DNA of 62,262 bases from Lachnospiraceae bacterium UBA3632 (GTDB taxonomy: Bacteria > Bacillota > Clostridia > Lachnospirales > Lachnospiraceae). The translations under genes and the position numbers were made by a program. Below the pieces are notes generated by a model, which worked only from the letters and a program-made list of their open reading frames with translations, ran no database searches and was not told where the DNA came from. The stretch covers positions 1 to 62,262 of the forward strand of contig DFKZ01000048.1 of the NCBI GenBank assembly GCA_002373975.1. Direction: 5' to 3'. How positions within the stretch are numbered: position 1 is the first letter of the stretch; the number at the start of each line of letters is the position of its first letter. Positions 16,553-24,802 of the stretch are shown here, piece after piece.

Positions 16553-16789
16553 ATGGGATTATTTGGAATCTTCTCAAAAAAGACCGGTAGCGTTGCCCCG
16601 ACATATAACTTTGATCCTGAAAATGAGAAACCGATGATCCGTGCATCCATATGTAACGGAGAGCAGGTGGCAGGGTTTAAGAATGTAAAGACCGGGGAAT
16701 TCCACGAAGTCATGATGATACGAAGCGAAGAGGATCTGCAGCTTTTTAAACAGACCTACCAGCTTGATAAAGTGGAAAAAGTGTATTGA
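16553..16789 (+). CDS. Small conserved protein (ICNGEQVAGF motif)
   Basis: A 78-residue protein beginning MGLFGIFSKK and carrying IRASICNGEQVAGFKNVKTG, then FHEVMMIRSEEDLQLFKQTY. I recall this short family throughout Lachnospiraceae, where it is sometimes wrongly called aspartate dehydrogenase; no catalytic motif supports that name. It starts 12 bases after the yqeY stop, so both are probably on one transcript. The function is unknown. Confidence 0.65.
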   Translation: MGLFGIFSKKTGSVAPTYNFDPENEKPMIRASICNGEQVAGFKNVKTGEFHEVMMIRSEEDLQLFKQTYQLDKVEKVY

Positions 16790-16818
16790 AGGGAATATCA
16801 CCCGGAAGAGATTTTCAT

Positions 16819-18273
16819 ATGAAACCTGTAAATATTTATGCACTTACAAGAGTATCCGGATCTGACAGGCAGGGGCGGCTGGAACGCCAGATGTCCGGAC
16901 GCGGGCGCTATCTAAAGATAAAAGAATGGGAAATCACCGGATTGAAAAGCTTTATTACCAGGCTTGGAGAATACTATCCGGATGCTTTTTCCCTGAACTT
17001 TTATTATTCTTTTTCCATACCAAAGCTGGGGAAGGAATTTGATCTGATACGTGTCTCTGATGATTATGTGCTCAATGTTGAGCTGAAAAGCGGGAATGTC
17101 TCCGACGAAGCGATAAGAAGACAGCTTTCGCAGAACAGATCTTACATTGCTTCTCTTGGCCGTTCTATGTATTTTTATACCTATGTCAGCGATAGCGGAA
17201 GGCTGGTGCGACTTGCCGGAAGTGGAAGATTGGTGGAAGCGCAGTGGGATGAGCTTGCAGAGATACTTAAAAAACAGATTGATCCTTATGAAGGCGAGAT
17301 CGAGGATCTTTTTAAAGAGGAGCTTTATCTGATCTCTCCTCTCAGTGATCCCGCCAAGTTTTTGAGGGGAGACTATTTTCTCACTTCCCAGCAGAAAGAT
17401 ATCCGTAAGCAGATATTAAAGCAGGTTTTCTCCGATAAGGATGCTGCAGAGACAGTCGTTCCGGTATTCGGCTTTACCGGGCTTCCCGGAACCGGAAAAA
17501 CAATTCTCTTGTATGATCTTGCCATGACCCTTTCAAAGACGGAAATGGTCTGTGTTTTCCATTTTGGATCTCGTGAGAAAGAACTTGAAGAGCTGGACGA
17601 TCGCTTAAAAAGGATAGATTTCTATTACTGCCTGGAAGATGAGAAAATAGAAACCGGAAGGAAGTACTACGCGATCATGGTTGATGAGGGTCACAGGGCC
17701 GGTCCCAAAGCTATTTCGAGGATCCTGGAACTGTCCCGGGAATGGAAGGCACCCGTTATATTTGCATATGACAGTGTAGAGCCGATCGCACCGGAGGAGC
17801 GCGGAAATGCCGGTGCAGCACAGATTGAGGATATTCCGGGTTTCATCGGGTATCACCTGACAAACAGGATACGACTTAACAGCGAGCTTTCATCATTTAT
17901 CAGTTGTGTAATGTGCGTGAGCGGACGAAATCACAGGAGAGATTATCCGAACGTGACATTATTTTATGCAGGTGATGATACGGAATGTGAGAACCTTCTT
18001 GAGATACTGAAAAGAGACGGGTATGTGTGTTTAAAGGGCTCCGATGCCGGAACATGTAAAGAATTTGAAAAAGTGGCAATGGTTATGGGAGAATCCTACG
18101 TTTACGATGAAGAGGGTTTCCTTAAATCCGGATCACCCGGGGAAAACAGGGATAATCCGTCCAAGGTACGGGAACTTTACCATGGTCTGTCACGTGCAAA
18201 AAAGAAAATTGCAATAGTCGTTAAGAATAATGAGGCTGTTTTCGACCGCATTATAGGAGCGTTGCAAAGGTGA
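16819..18273 (+). CDS. DUF2075-like ATPase/helicase with N-terminal nuclease-like domain
   Basis: A 484-residue protein. The N-terminal part has a pattern typical of the restriction-endonuclease fold (GKEFDLIRVSDDY then NVELKSG; Asp75, Glu88, Lys90), resembling NERD-type nucleases. It is followed by a superfamily 1-like ATPase: Walker A GLPGTGKT (221-228), Walker B IMVDEGHR, an IFAYDS segment, an arginine in HLTNRIRLN, and a final GLSRAKKKIAIVVKN segment like helicase motif VI regions. The ATG at 16819 was preferred over an earlier in-frame TTG at 16786. It could act in DNA or RNA repair or in phage defence; neighbours do not decide this. Confidence 0.75.
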   Translation: MKPVNIYALTRVSGSDRQGRLERQMSGRGRYLKIKEWEITGLKSFITRLGEYYPDAFSLNFYYSFSIPKLGKEFDLIRVSDDYVLNVELKSGNVSDEAIRRQLSQNRSYIASLGRSMYFYTYVSDSGRLVRLAGSGRLVEAQWDELAEILKKQIDPYEGEIEDLFKEELYLISPLSDPAKFLRGDYFLTSQQKDIRKQILKQVFSDKDAAETVVPVFGFTGLPGTGKTILLYDLAMTLSKTEMVCVFHFGSREKELEELDDRLKRIDFYYCLEDEKIETGRKYYAIMVDEGHRAGPKAISRILELSREWKAPVIFAYDSVEPIAPEERGNAGAAQIEDIPGFIGYHLTNRIRLNSELSSFISCVMCVSGRNHRRDYPNVTLFYAGDDTECENLLEILKRDGYVCLKGSDAGTCKEFEKVAMVMGESYVYDEEGFLKSGSPGENRDNPSKVRELYHGLSRAKKKIAIVVKNNEAVFDRIIGALQR

Positions 18274-18305
18274 GCCATGGGGAGCGGTAAGGTGAAGAAA
18301 AGGAA

Positions 18306-18554
18306 ATGAAACTGTATTTTATAAACGGAAGCAAACAAAAAAAGCTTCTTTTGGAATCGGATTATTCCGATGATATTTATGACACTCTTATCGGTTTTTT
18401 TGAGGAACATGAGAGATTCCCGCATATTCTGAAAGCTGAAATGACAAACGAAGGAATAAGGATTTCTTTCGAGAGCAGCAGCGAATCCTTTTTGGTAGAA
18501 GATGCATCGGAGGAAGAGGCGAAGGAGATAAAAGACTATATCCGAAATTGGTAA
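18306..18554 (+). CDS. Small protein of unknown function
   Basis: An 82-residue acidic protein. It begins MKLYFINGSKQKKLLLESDY and has a likely beta-alpha-beta pattern ending in EEAKEIKDYIRNW. It starts 32 bases after the ATPase gene, so they may be co-transcribed. No motif was recognised and no signal or membrane segment is present. Confidence 0.6.
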   Translation: MKLYFINGSKQKKLLLESDYSDDIYDTLIGFFEEHERFPHILKAEMTNEGIRISFESSSESFLVEDASEEEAKEIKDYIRNW

Positions 18555-18579
18555 AGGAAAATTTTGTTTTTTCTAAACT

Positions 18580-18685
18580 TTTCCGTCATCCGGCCGATAT
18601 ATATATCACAAAAAGAAATAAGCGTTTAGCCATCGGACCCGGGCTACGGTATTCGGCTGAAAGGTTATCGGCCGGGTGACGGAAA
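18580..18685 (+). repeat. 106-bp element with 20-bp inverted ends
   Basis: The arms at 18580-18599 and 18666-18685 are complementary over 20 bases with only one G-U type mismatch (TTTCCGTCATCCGGCCGATA against its partner). The 66-base interior contains a second, weaker hairpin with AGCC at 18629-18632 and GGCT at 18653-18656. As RNA this would be a long stem with an inner hairpin. It could be the sensor part of a leader before the MATE gene, a processing site or a small MITE. I did not recognise any known riboswitch class. Confidence 0.6.
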
Positions 18686-18738
18686 GAGGAATGAGGCATA
18701 AGCGGCGGAAAGGAAAAAAATGAATAGTCAATATTAGA

Positions 18739-18766
18739 AGACGCTTGGTAAACCGGGCGTCTTTTT
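18739..18766 (+). terminator. Rho-independent terminator before the MATE gene
   Basis: AGACGC and GCGTCT form a stem around a 12-base loop, extended by flanking A-T pairs and followed by five T. It may end the transcript of the preceding genes, or act as an attenuator for the MATE gene that starts 35 bases later. Confidence 0.75.
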
Positions 18767-18801
18767 GACAAAAGCGGAAAATTACGCAACAATTAACAAT
18801 A

Positions 18802-20157
18802 ATGATGATACAGATAGATAAAAAAGAATTCTATAAAAAACTTTGGCAGCTGTCGATCCCCATAATGTTTCAGAGTCTGATGCTGGCTTTAGTAGCGGCC
18901 GGGGATGCGCTTATGCTGGGGCGTGTGGCACAGGAACAGATGACAGCGGTATCCCTGGCCACCCAGATACAGTTCGTCCAAAATATGATTATCTCCTCGG
19001 TTACCGCCGCAGGGGCCATTTTGGGTGCCCAGTATTGGGGAAAGGGCGATAAAACCACTCTTCGCAGACTTTTTAACCTGATGCTGATGATCGTCGGCGC
19101 AGTGTCATTTGTCTTTTTCCTGCTGTGCGAGTTTGCCCCCGGGGCCATGATGCATATTTTTGCACACGATCCGGTGCTGGTAGAGATTGGCAGCGGGTAC
19201 CTTAGAATAGCCGGATGGTCCTATCTGATCACCGGGATCTCCCAGTGCTATCTTGCGATAATGAAGGTGACGGAGCATGTCACACCCGGAGCATTTATCA
19301 GTGCCAGCGCGGTGATCGGCAATATCATATTAAATGCCATATTCATATTCGGCCTTATGGGTGCTCCCAGAATGGAGGCAGCCGGCGCAGCTCTCGCCAC
19401 CACCATCGCCAGAGTGATCGAGCTTTCTCTTTGCGTGATCATCTCCGCCGGGAAAGGATTTCTGCGGCCGGATTTCAGAGGATTTTTCAAAATAGGCACA
19501 GGCTTGTTTAAAGATTTCCTTAAGCAGTTGTTGCCGCTTATAGGCGGGGCATTTCTCTGGGGTGTAGGATTCACCTCTTATACCGCTATTATGGGGCATC
19601 TGGGCGTGGACGCCGCAGCGGCAAATTCCGTTGCGGCTGTGGTGAGAGACCTTGTGTGCTGTGCCTGTAATGGTGTGGGTACCGCTGCGGGCATCATGGT
19701 GGGAAATGAGCTGGGTGCCGGAAATCTTGAAAAGGGCAAGGCATATGGGATCAAGCTCAGAAATATTTCCTATGTGATTGGTTTTGCTTCTACGACCGTA
19801 GTGCTGGCGGTAACACCGCTTCTCCTTAAATTCGTCATCCTTACGGAAAAAGCCCAGAGCTATCTGCTGGGAATGATGATAATAATGTCAATATACATGA
19901 TAGGCAGATGCGTAAATACTGTGTGCATCAACGGAATACTGGACGGTGGCGGCGACACGGTCTTTGATATGTACAGTCTGGCCATCTGCATGTGGGGAAT
20001 CGCAATACCTCTGGCGATACTGGGGGCCTTTGTTTTTCACTGGAATGTGCTGCTGGTCTACGCCTGCACCTGTCTGGACGAGGTGGGCAAGATCCCCTGG
20101 GTCATGATCAGACTGGGCAAGTATAAATGGGTGAAAAATCTTACGAAGGACTACTGA
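18802..20157 (+). CDS. MATE family efflux transporter
   Basis: A 451-residue membrane protein with about twelve helices in two homologous halves. It exports drugs or metabolites using a Na+ or H+ gradient. The first half begins LWQLSIPIMFQSLMLALVAA and contains DALMLGRVAQEQMTAVSLAT; the second begins FLKQLLPLIGGAFLWGVGFT and contains GHLGVDAAAANSVAAVVRDL. Length and halves match the family (DinF/NorM-like). There is no Shine-Dalgarno sequence before the ATG pair at 18802/18805, and a terminator lies just upstream, which suggests special control. The substrate cannot be predicted. Confidence 0.92.
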   Translation: MMIQIDKKEFYKKLWQLSIPIMFQSLMLALVAAGDALMLGRVAQEQMTAVSLATQIQFVQNMIISSVTAAGAILGAQYWGKGDKTTLRRLFNLMLMIVGAVSFVFFLLCEFAPGAMMHIFAHDPVLVEIGSGYLRIAGWSYLITGISQCYLAIMKVTEHVTPGAFISASAVIGNIILNAIFIFGLMGAPRMEAAGAALATTIARVIELSLCVIISAGKGFLRPDFRGFFKIGTGLFKDFLKQLLPLIGGAFLWGVGFTSYTAIMGHLGVDAAAANSVAAVVRDLVCCACNGVGTAAGIMVGNELGAGNLEKGKAYGIKLRNISYVIGFASTTVVLAVTPLLLKFVILTEKAQSYLLGMMIIMSIYMIGRCVNTVCINGILDGGGDTVFDMYSLAICMWGIAIPLAILGAFVFHWNVLLVYACTCLDEVGKIPWVMIRLGKYKWVKNLTKDY

Positions 20158-20170
20158 CCCGGCCGGATTG

Positions 20171-20179
20171 TGGTATAAT
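20171..20179 (+). promoter_or_regulatory. Extended -10 promoter of the PAS-GGDEF gene
   Basis: TGGTATAAT is a perfect extended -10 element. It lies 14 bases after the MATE stop codon and 61 bases before the 19-codon reading frame that precedes the cyclase gene. Confidence 0.6.
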
Positions 20180-20239
20180 GGTTGAAAGCAGTTTATTTGG
20201 AAGAAAGCAGTTTTTTTACCAACGAAAGGAAACACGGAC

Positions 20240-20299
20240 ATGCCGGAAAAATATCTGGATGATGTGATCGAGAAAAAACTGGAAAAAGATGGATCATGA
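20240..20299 (+). CDS. 19-codon open reading frame before the PAS-GGDEF gene
   Basis: ATG at 20240 follows AAAGGA at 9 bases spacing and encodes MPEKYLDDVIEKKLEKDGS before a TGA at 20297. The cyclase start codon is 12 bases further on. It may be a leader peptide that couples or regulates translation of the cyclase, or a chance frame. It is charged and helical and has no regulatory amino-acid run. Confidence 0.4.
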   Translation: MPEKYLDDVIEKKLEKDGS

Positions 20300-20311
20300 A
20301 AAGGGGTCAAA

Positions 20312-21763
20312 ATGGATAACAGTGCAGCGAGCAACATAGATAACGGAGTGGGTCAGTTCGAAGCCGAGGCCAGCATGGCGGTGGTTGATGCCGTTCCCTT
20401 ATTTGATGTATCCGAATATCCGGAGGAGCAACGGGGTATTATAACCGAGTGCAACCGAAGGATCGATGAGGCAAACAACAAATACAGGGTCGCTAAATTC
20501 AGGGAGGACATGTTCGCCAAGGGATTAAAGGCAGGTATGTATTTCTGCACTTTTGACCGTGACGAAAAGATGCTCAGCTTTGAATTCAATGATGAGACCA
20601 GACAGATGCTGGGTTACGACGGACTGGAAGATCTGCCCAACGAGTTTGACAGCTGGGTAAAGACGCTTGTTCCGGAGGAGCGTGACGGCATAGTAAAGCT
20701 TTTCTGGGATTCGGTCCGCATTCACCGCGAATTGCCCGATATCACCCACGCCACTTATCGAATGCAGAGAAAGGATGGCAAGATCATCTGGGTGACGGGT
20801 GCGGGAAGATTTATCAGGCGCCCGGATGACGGCTCGCTTGAGATTTATATGGGGTGCTATCGCGATATCACCGCACAGAAGGATCGTGAGGAATACTTAA
20901 AGATAATCGAGGCTATAGGCAAGGTATTCAATTTCTCGTTATTCATCGATGTGAAGGATATGAGTTATCGCATGATCAGCACCAATGAATATGTGGAAAA
21001 GGTTCCGAAGGATCCGGATGCTCTTGAGTTCCTCAAAAGAAATGTCGATTCTTCGGTGGCGGGAAGCTTCCGCAAGAGCTTGTATGACTGGCTTAACAAG
21101 GATCTGATCCTTTCTGCGATAGAAGAGCACGGATCCGCGAGCATGGAGTTTTACAGCGAAAGCGCGCACCGCTGGTTCAACGGAATCTTTATGCTCGGTG
21201 ACAGGAACGAAGACGGAAGCATAGCGCATATAGTGTACGGCTGTCTGGATAACACCGATGCAAAGCTGCAGAATCTGGCTCAGCAAAAGCTTATTTCGGA
21301 ATTCGAGACAGAAATATACATTGACTCTCTCTCTCAGATCCGCAACAGAAGGTTCCTGGATGAAAAGCTTATCTATGAGCCCTGCCATGCGGTGGTTATG
21401 GCTGATATCGATCTCTTTAAGAAGGTCAACGACACCGCAGGCCATCAGGGCGGGGACGAAGCGATACAAAAAGTGGCAAAGATCCTGAACCAGTCTGTCC
21501 GAAAGGAAGATGTGGTGGTGCGCTACGGCGGTGACGAATTCATGATGGTATTCTTTGATATCACAAGGGAAGACCTGGAAAACAAGCTGTCGTATCTGCA
21601 GTCCGCGGTCAGAAAAGTCAAGATCGAGAACAGCCCGGAAGTCAAGATAACCATGAGCTTCGGCGGCGCCTACAGAACGGACCTGGTAAAGAATCTTATA
21701 GAAACCGCTGATAAAGCTCTTTATGAATCCAAAAAGATAAGGGATACCTATACGGTGATCTAA
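20312..21763 (+). CDS. PAS domain diguanylate cyclase (GGDEF)
   Basis: A 483-residue cytoplasmic protein. A PAS_3-type sensor domain spans about residues 65-195 (GMYFCTFDRDEKMLSFEFND, then IIWVTGAGRFIRR and YMGCYRDITAQKDREEY). A second sensor-like region covers about 200-330. The C-terminal GGDEF domain has MADIDLFKKVNDTAGHQGGD, an intact GGDEF at 406-410 and an inhibitory RxxD site (RKED, 397-400). It should therefore make cyclic-di-GMP from GTP under product inhibition. No membrane helix is present. GGGGTC lies just before the ATG as the ribosome binding site. Confidence 0.92.
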   Translation: MDNSAASNIDNGVGQFEAEASMAVVDAVPLFDVSEYPEEQRGIITECNRRIDEANNKYRVAKFREDMFAKGLKAGMYFCTFDRDEKMLSFEFNDETRQMLGYDGLEDLPNEFDSWVKTLVPEERDGIVKLFWDSVRIHRELPDITHATYRMQRKDGKIIWVTGAGRFIRRPDDGSLEIYMGCYRDITAQKDREEYLKIIEAIGKVFNFSLFIDVKDMSYRMISTNEYVEKVPKDPDALEFLKRNVDSSVAGSFRKSLYDWLNKDLILSAIEEHGSASMEFYSESAHRWFNGIFMLGDRNEDGSIAHIVYGCLDNTDAKLQNLAQQKLISEFETEIYIDSLSQIRNRRFLDEKLIYEPCHAVVMADIDLFKKVNDTAGHQGGDEAIQKVAKILNQSVRKEDVVVRYGGDEFMMVFFDITREDLENKLSYLQSAVRKVKIENSPEVKITMSFGGAYRTDLVKNLIETADKALYESKKIRDTYTVI

Positions 21764-21787
21764 GCATTAACCGGCGCCGGAGGAAAA

Positions 21788-23239
21788 ATGGGAAAAGCCA
21801 AGTTCAGCTGCGATTACAGGAATCTGACAATAGCATTTAACGAATTTCACGATATGAAATTGAAGGATCTTCCGGTCTATGGAGAATTCTGCCTTATTGA
21901 GCTGAAAGAGGGCGGATATACCGCAGGAGAATGGCACCCGGACGATGCCTGCGGGGAGGGAAAATCCCTGTCGGGTCAATTCATTCGCGGACTTGCGGAT
22001 TCGATCCCTGTAGATGAGGTGTCAAAATGGCATTCTCTGGAGCGCTATGATCTTTCAGACTGCTTGAAGCAGGAGGACATAGGGCTTATCAATAACGGAG
22101 TCCCCGGTGATGATATATACTCTTTTAAGATATCGGGTTTTAAGTCTTTAAAAGACGGAGACGCCCCCATGAACGCCCGGTACTGTCTTCTGATATTAAA
22201 GGATGGAGGAATGTCCGGCGGAAGATGGGAAAAGTGGAGAAAAAAGAGCGACGGATGTTTTGAACACTCATCCGGAGGAATTAATATCGGCAAAGAGGAA
22301 GTGTGGGCATGGGCCCCTTTAAGTCCCGATAAGTTTTCCGTTGCGGAAGAGGAACTGGAAGCAGAGAGAAGGCACGAGGAGGAACTGAATAGGAATCCTT
22401 CCGCCGATCCGGTAAAATTCGAATACGGAACCGATATAAAAGTCTATTACGCTAAAGCTCTGAGAAAGCTTAAAAAGAAGTATCCATGGGCAACTCAGGC
22501 ACAGATGAAAAAGAAGACGCCCTGGCAGATAGTGCCGCTTCACGGGCAGTATGTTTTCGGACAGGTCAGCAAATCCTTTTATGATACGGATATAGTGGAT
22601 GAATGGAAGGATGGTAATACCGCCGATGAATTTATAGATTTCTTGTGTGAATATTCCGAGGAACCGGTTAAGGACTCGGATCCAAACAGGAAATTCCGGC
22701 TGGGTCAGGACATAGAAGTATATATCAAAAAGGCATTTGAAAATGTCAAAAAGGATTATCACTGGCTCGACAGGAAAACTGCGGATGCACAGTACCGGTA
22801 TGAGATAAAAAAGATCGGCGGCTCTTTGGAATTCGTGGTATATTATGGTGACAGCAAAAAATATTACGTATGTGACTGCGACTCTTCCGAAAGATTCATA
22901 GAGCTTGTGGAACACGACTATCAGAATGCCGCGCTTAGAGCTAACTCTGTGGTATCAAGTTATGAGGTCCACTTCGGACATGTGGAGATTTATGGATGGA
23001 ATCTCGAAAGATATGTCTTTTCGAAGCTTCAAAGCGGTGATTACAAGGTAAACGTGCAGGCCGGAGACCGCGTGACCGGCGGCGGAAGAGAGTTCTTTAT
23101 CACCCCCTCCTGCTTCGAAGCAGATACTTACGGGGAATTTCTTGACCGCTATCTTGAGATAGTTCCGGGAAGATCTTTCGGACTGTATAAGGAGGACCTT
23201 CTCTCCGACGAAAAGCTTAAAAAATTCCTCGGCTACTGA
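21788..23239 (+). CDS. Protein with two pairs of internal duplications, unknown function
   Basis: A 483-residue cytoplasmic protein rich in aromatic and charged residues. Two duplications are visible. Unit A occurs near residue 31 (YGEFCLIELKEGGYTAGEW) and near 129 (NARYCLLILKDGGMSGGRW). Unit B, about 80 residues, occurs near 211 (FEYGTDIKVYYAKALRKLKK) and near 302 (FRLGQDIEVYIKKAFENVKK). The last about 110 residues are unique. No catalytic motif was recognised. It starts 24 bases after the cyclase stop behind GGAGGA, so it is probably co-transcribed and could be an effector or target of that cyclase. Confidence 0.7.
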   Translation: MGKAKFSCDYRNLTIAFNEFHDMKLKDLPVYGEFCLIELKEGGYTAGEWHPDDACGEGKSLSGQFIRGLADSIPVDEVSKWHSLERYDLSDCLKQEDIGLINNGVPGDDIYSFKISGFKSLKDGDAPMNARYCLLILKDGGMSGGRWEKWRKKSDGCFEHSSGGINIGKEEVWAWAPLSPDKFSVAEEELEAERRHEEELNRNPSADPVKFEYGTDIKVYYAKALRKLKKKYPWATQAQMKKKTPWQIVPLHGQYVFGQVSKSFYDTDIVDEWKDGNTADEFIDFLCEYSEEPVKDSDPNRKFRLGQDIEVYIKKAFENVKKDYHWLDRKTADAQYRYEIKKIGGSLEFVVYYGDSKKYYVCDCDSSERFIELVEHDYQNAALRANSVVSSYEVHFGHVEIYGWNLERYVFSKLQSGDYKVNVQAGDRVTGGGREFFITPSCFEADTYGEFLDRYLEIVPGRSFGLYKEDLLSDEKLKKFLGY

Positions 23240-23295
23240 CAGTCGGGGATTCTATCTGCACAGGCCTGAATAGAAAATCTTCATAAATTGTTCGA

Positions 23296-23324
23296 TTTAC
23301 AAATACGAACAGATGTTCTATACT
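23296..23324 (+). promoter_or_regulatory. Sigma-A promoter with LexA box in the spacer
   Basis: TTTACA (23296-23301) and TATACT (23319-23324) are spaced by 17 bases. The LexA/DinR site CGAACAGATGTTCT (23306-23319) fills the spacer and touches the -10. This matches the Gram-positive consensus CGAAC-N4-GTTCG except for the last base. It should repress the gene at 23353 until DNA damage. Confidence 0.85.
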
Positions 23325-23352
23325 CATATTTACCATAGGGGAAGGTGTGAGT

Positions 23353-23640
23353 ATGAGAGCAGATCTTAAAACAGTGGATGTCATATGCCAGCATTCAAGG
23401 GACGGAACGGTGTTTCCCCTGAAAGTGCGGGTGATAGATGATGACGGTGAGTATCAGACCTATACTATAAAAGATTACAGAGACAGATCTCACAGGGGAA
23501 CCAGGGAGCTTCCGGACGGGGTATACGTTACGGACAGAACCCTTGTTTTTGAATGTCATGTAATGGTTTTCGGCATGCAAAAGATGATAAGGCTTTATTA
23601 CGATCCATCGGGCACCATATGGAAGATGACTGCGATGTAG
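23353..23640 (+). CDS. Small SOS-controlled protein of unknown function
   Basis: A 95-residue beta-rich protein (DVICQHSRDGTVFPLKVRVI, then YVTDRTLVFECHVMVFGMQK). I recall that relatives occur in Clostridia, often near Y-family DNA polymerase genes; none is present here. The promoter has a LexA box in its spacer, so the gene is very probably induced by DNA damage. ATG 23353 has a better placed GGGGAAGG than the GTG two codons earlier. It may be an accessory repair or checkpoint factor; the sequence alone does not say. Confidence 0.75.
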   Translation: MRADLKTVDVICQHSRDGTVFPLKVRVIDDDGEYQTYTIKDYRDRSHRGTRELPDGVYVTDRTLVFECHVMVFGMQKMIRLYYDPSGTIWKMTAM

Positions 23641-23710
23641 AAAGGCTCCGTGCGGAAGCCGCGGCGCATGTAGCAGCGCTTCAATCCGGTAAACCAGGAG
23701 GTTAGGAATC

Positions 23711-24802
23711 ATGTTTTTTGGCGTAAAGAAAATTCGAAAGGCTGCATTTTTGGCAGCAGCGGTGGCGGTCATTGCAATTTCCCAGGCCGGCTGCGCAACC
23801 GAAAGCGTAACTCAGTCCGCCCTGCCCAAGGAGGATAAGCCCCCGAGTCCCGTAGTAAGTGCGGTTGATTTTGAACATGAGCTGGATTCTTATGTCCCCA
23901 AAAAGGACGAGTATAATTTCTACTTTACCTACAAGATCGTTCACCCCTGGTGGGACGCTGTGGCGCTTGGCATGGAAGATGCGCAGAGGCAGTATCTCGA
24001 AAGGGGAGTGACTGTTACATACGAATATATGGCACCGAGCGAAGCATCGGCCGAGGATCAGAAAGAGAGGCTTTCGCTGCTCGAACCCGATGATTATGAT
24101 GTGGTCGGAGTCGATGTGGCCGATGATGCGATAATTTCACCGGTCCTTGATGAAATGATGGATGAAGGCTTTAAGATAATGACTTTTTCAAGCTCTGATG
24201 CATCCGAAGGCTGTAAAAGGATCGCTTATGTGGGCAACACCCACAACTATCAGGATGGAGCCGATCTGACAGAGGCGCTCTGCGAAAAGCTTGGTTATAA
24301 GGGAAAGGTGGCCATCCTGGTCGGAAGCAAGGGCGCGCCATGTCACGAGGATCGTGCGCGGGGAGCAAAGGATACTATCGCCAAGTATACCGACATGGAA
24401 ATAGTTGCTGTGGAATACGATATGGATTCCATAGATAAAGCTTATGATCTTACGCTTGGGATCATAAAGGATCATCCCGATCTTGACGGGATCATATGCT
24501 GCAATATGAGTAATCCCGTGGGGGCGGCAAGAGCGATAACCGAAAAGGGCAGCAGCGCAGTGATCGTGGGAATGGATCACGATAAAGAGGCATTGCGTTA
24601 TCTCAATGACGGGATTATCTATTGTCTGGGCGTGCAGGATTGCTATTCGATAGGGTTTGACACCATTCAGGTGGCGGTGAAGATCGCCGACGGCAATCCG
24701 CCGGGAGTACTGTATCCGGATAAGGCAAACGAGATCACTACGATCATTTATCAGGAAGATGCGGCAATGATGCTGAAGCTGCTCTATGGTGACATATTAT
24801 GA
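23711..24802 (+). CDS. Periplasmic-binding-type sugar-binding lipoprotein
   Basis: A 363-residue exported lipoprotein. The signal peptide ends at AGC (Cys28); the residue at -3 is Gln, slightly unusual for a lipobox. The mature part is a type I periplasmic binding protein of the ribose/galactose class (Peripla_BP_4), with YKIVHPWWDAVALGMEDAQR, GVDVADDAIISPVLDEMMD and the late SAVIVGMDHDKEALRYLNDG. No ABC permease or ATPase gene follows. Instead the stop codon overlaps the start of a membrane diguanylate cyclase (ATGA, 4 bases). This suggests that it senses a sugar for that cyclase rather than delivering it to a transporter. Confidence 0.88.
   Translation: MFFGVKKIRKAAFLAAAVAVIAISQAGCATESVTQSALPKEDKPPSPVVSAVDFEHELDSYVPKKDEYNFYFTYKIVHPWWDAVALGMEDAQRQYLERGVTVTYEYMAPSEASAEDQKERLSLLEPDDYDVVGVDVADDAIISPVLDEMMDEGFKIMTFSSSDASEGCKRIAYVGNTHNYQDGADLTEALCEKLGYKGKVAILVGSKGAPCHEDRARGAKDTIAKYTDMEIVAVEYDMDSIDKAYDLTLGIIKDHPDLDGIICCNMSNPVGAARAITEKGSSAVIVGMDHDKEALRYLNDGIIYCLGVQDCYSIGFDTIQVAVKIADGNPPGVLYPDKANEITTIIYQEDAAMMLKLLYGDIL

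Noticed and set aside
16786..16818. TTG 16786 as start of the nuclease-helicase-like gene
   Set aside because: An ATG at 16819 behind a GGAAGAG sequence is more plausible; the extra residues show no conserved pattern.
18580..18766. Known riboswitch class (cyclic-di-GMP, guanidine, TPP, PreQ1, ZTP, yybP) before the MATE gene
   Set aside because: I compared remembered core motifs and none fit; it is reported only as an unassigned structured element.
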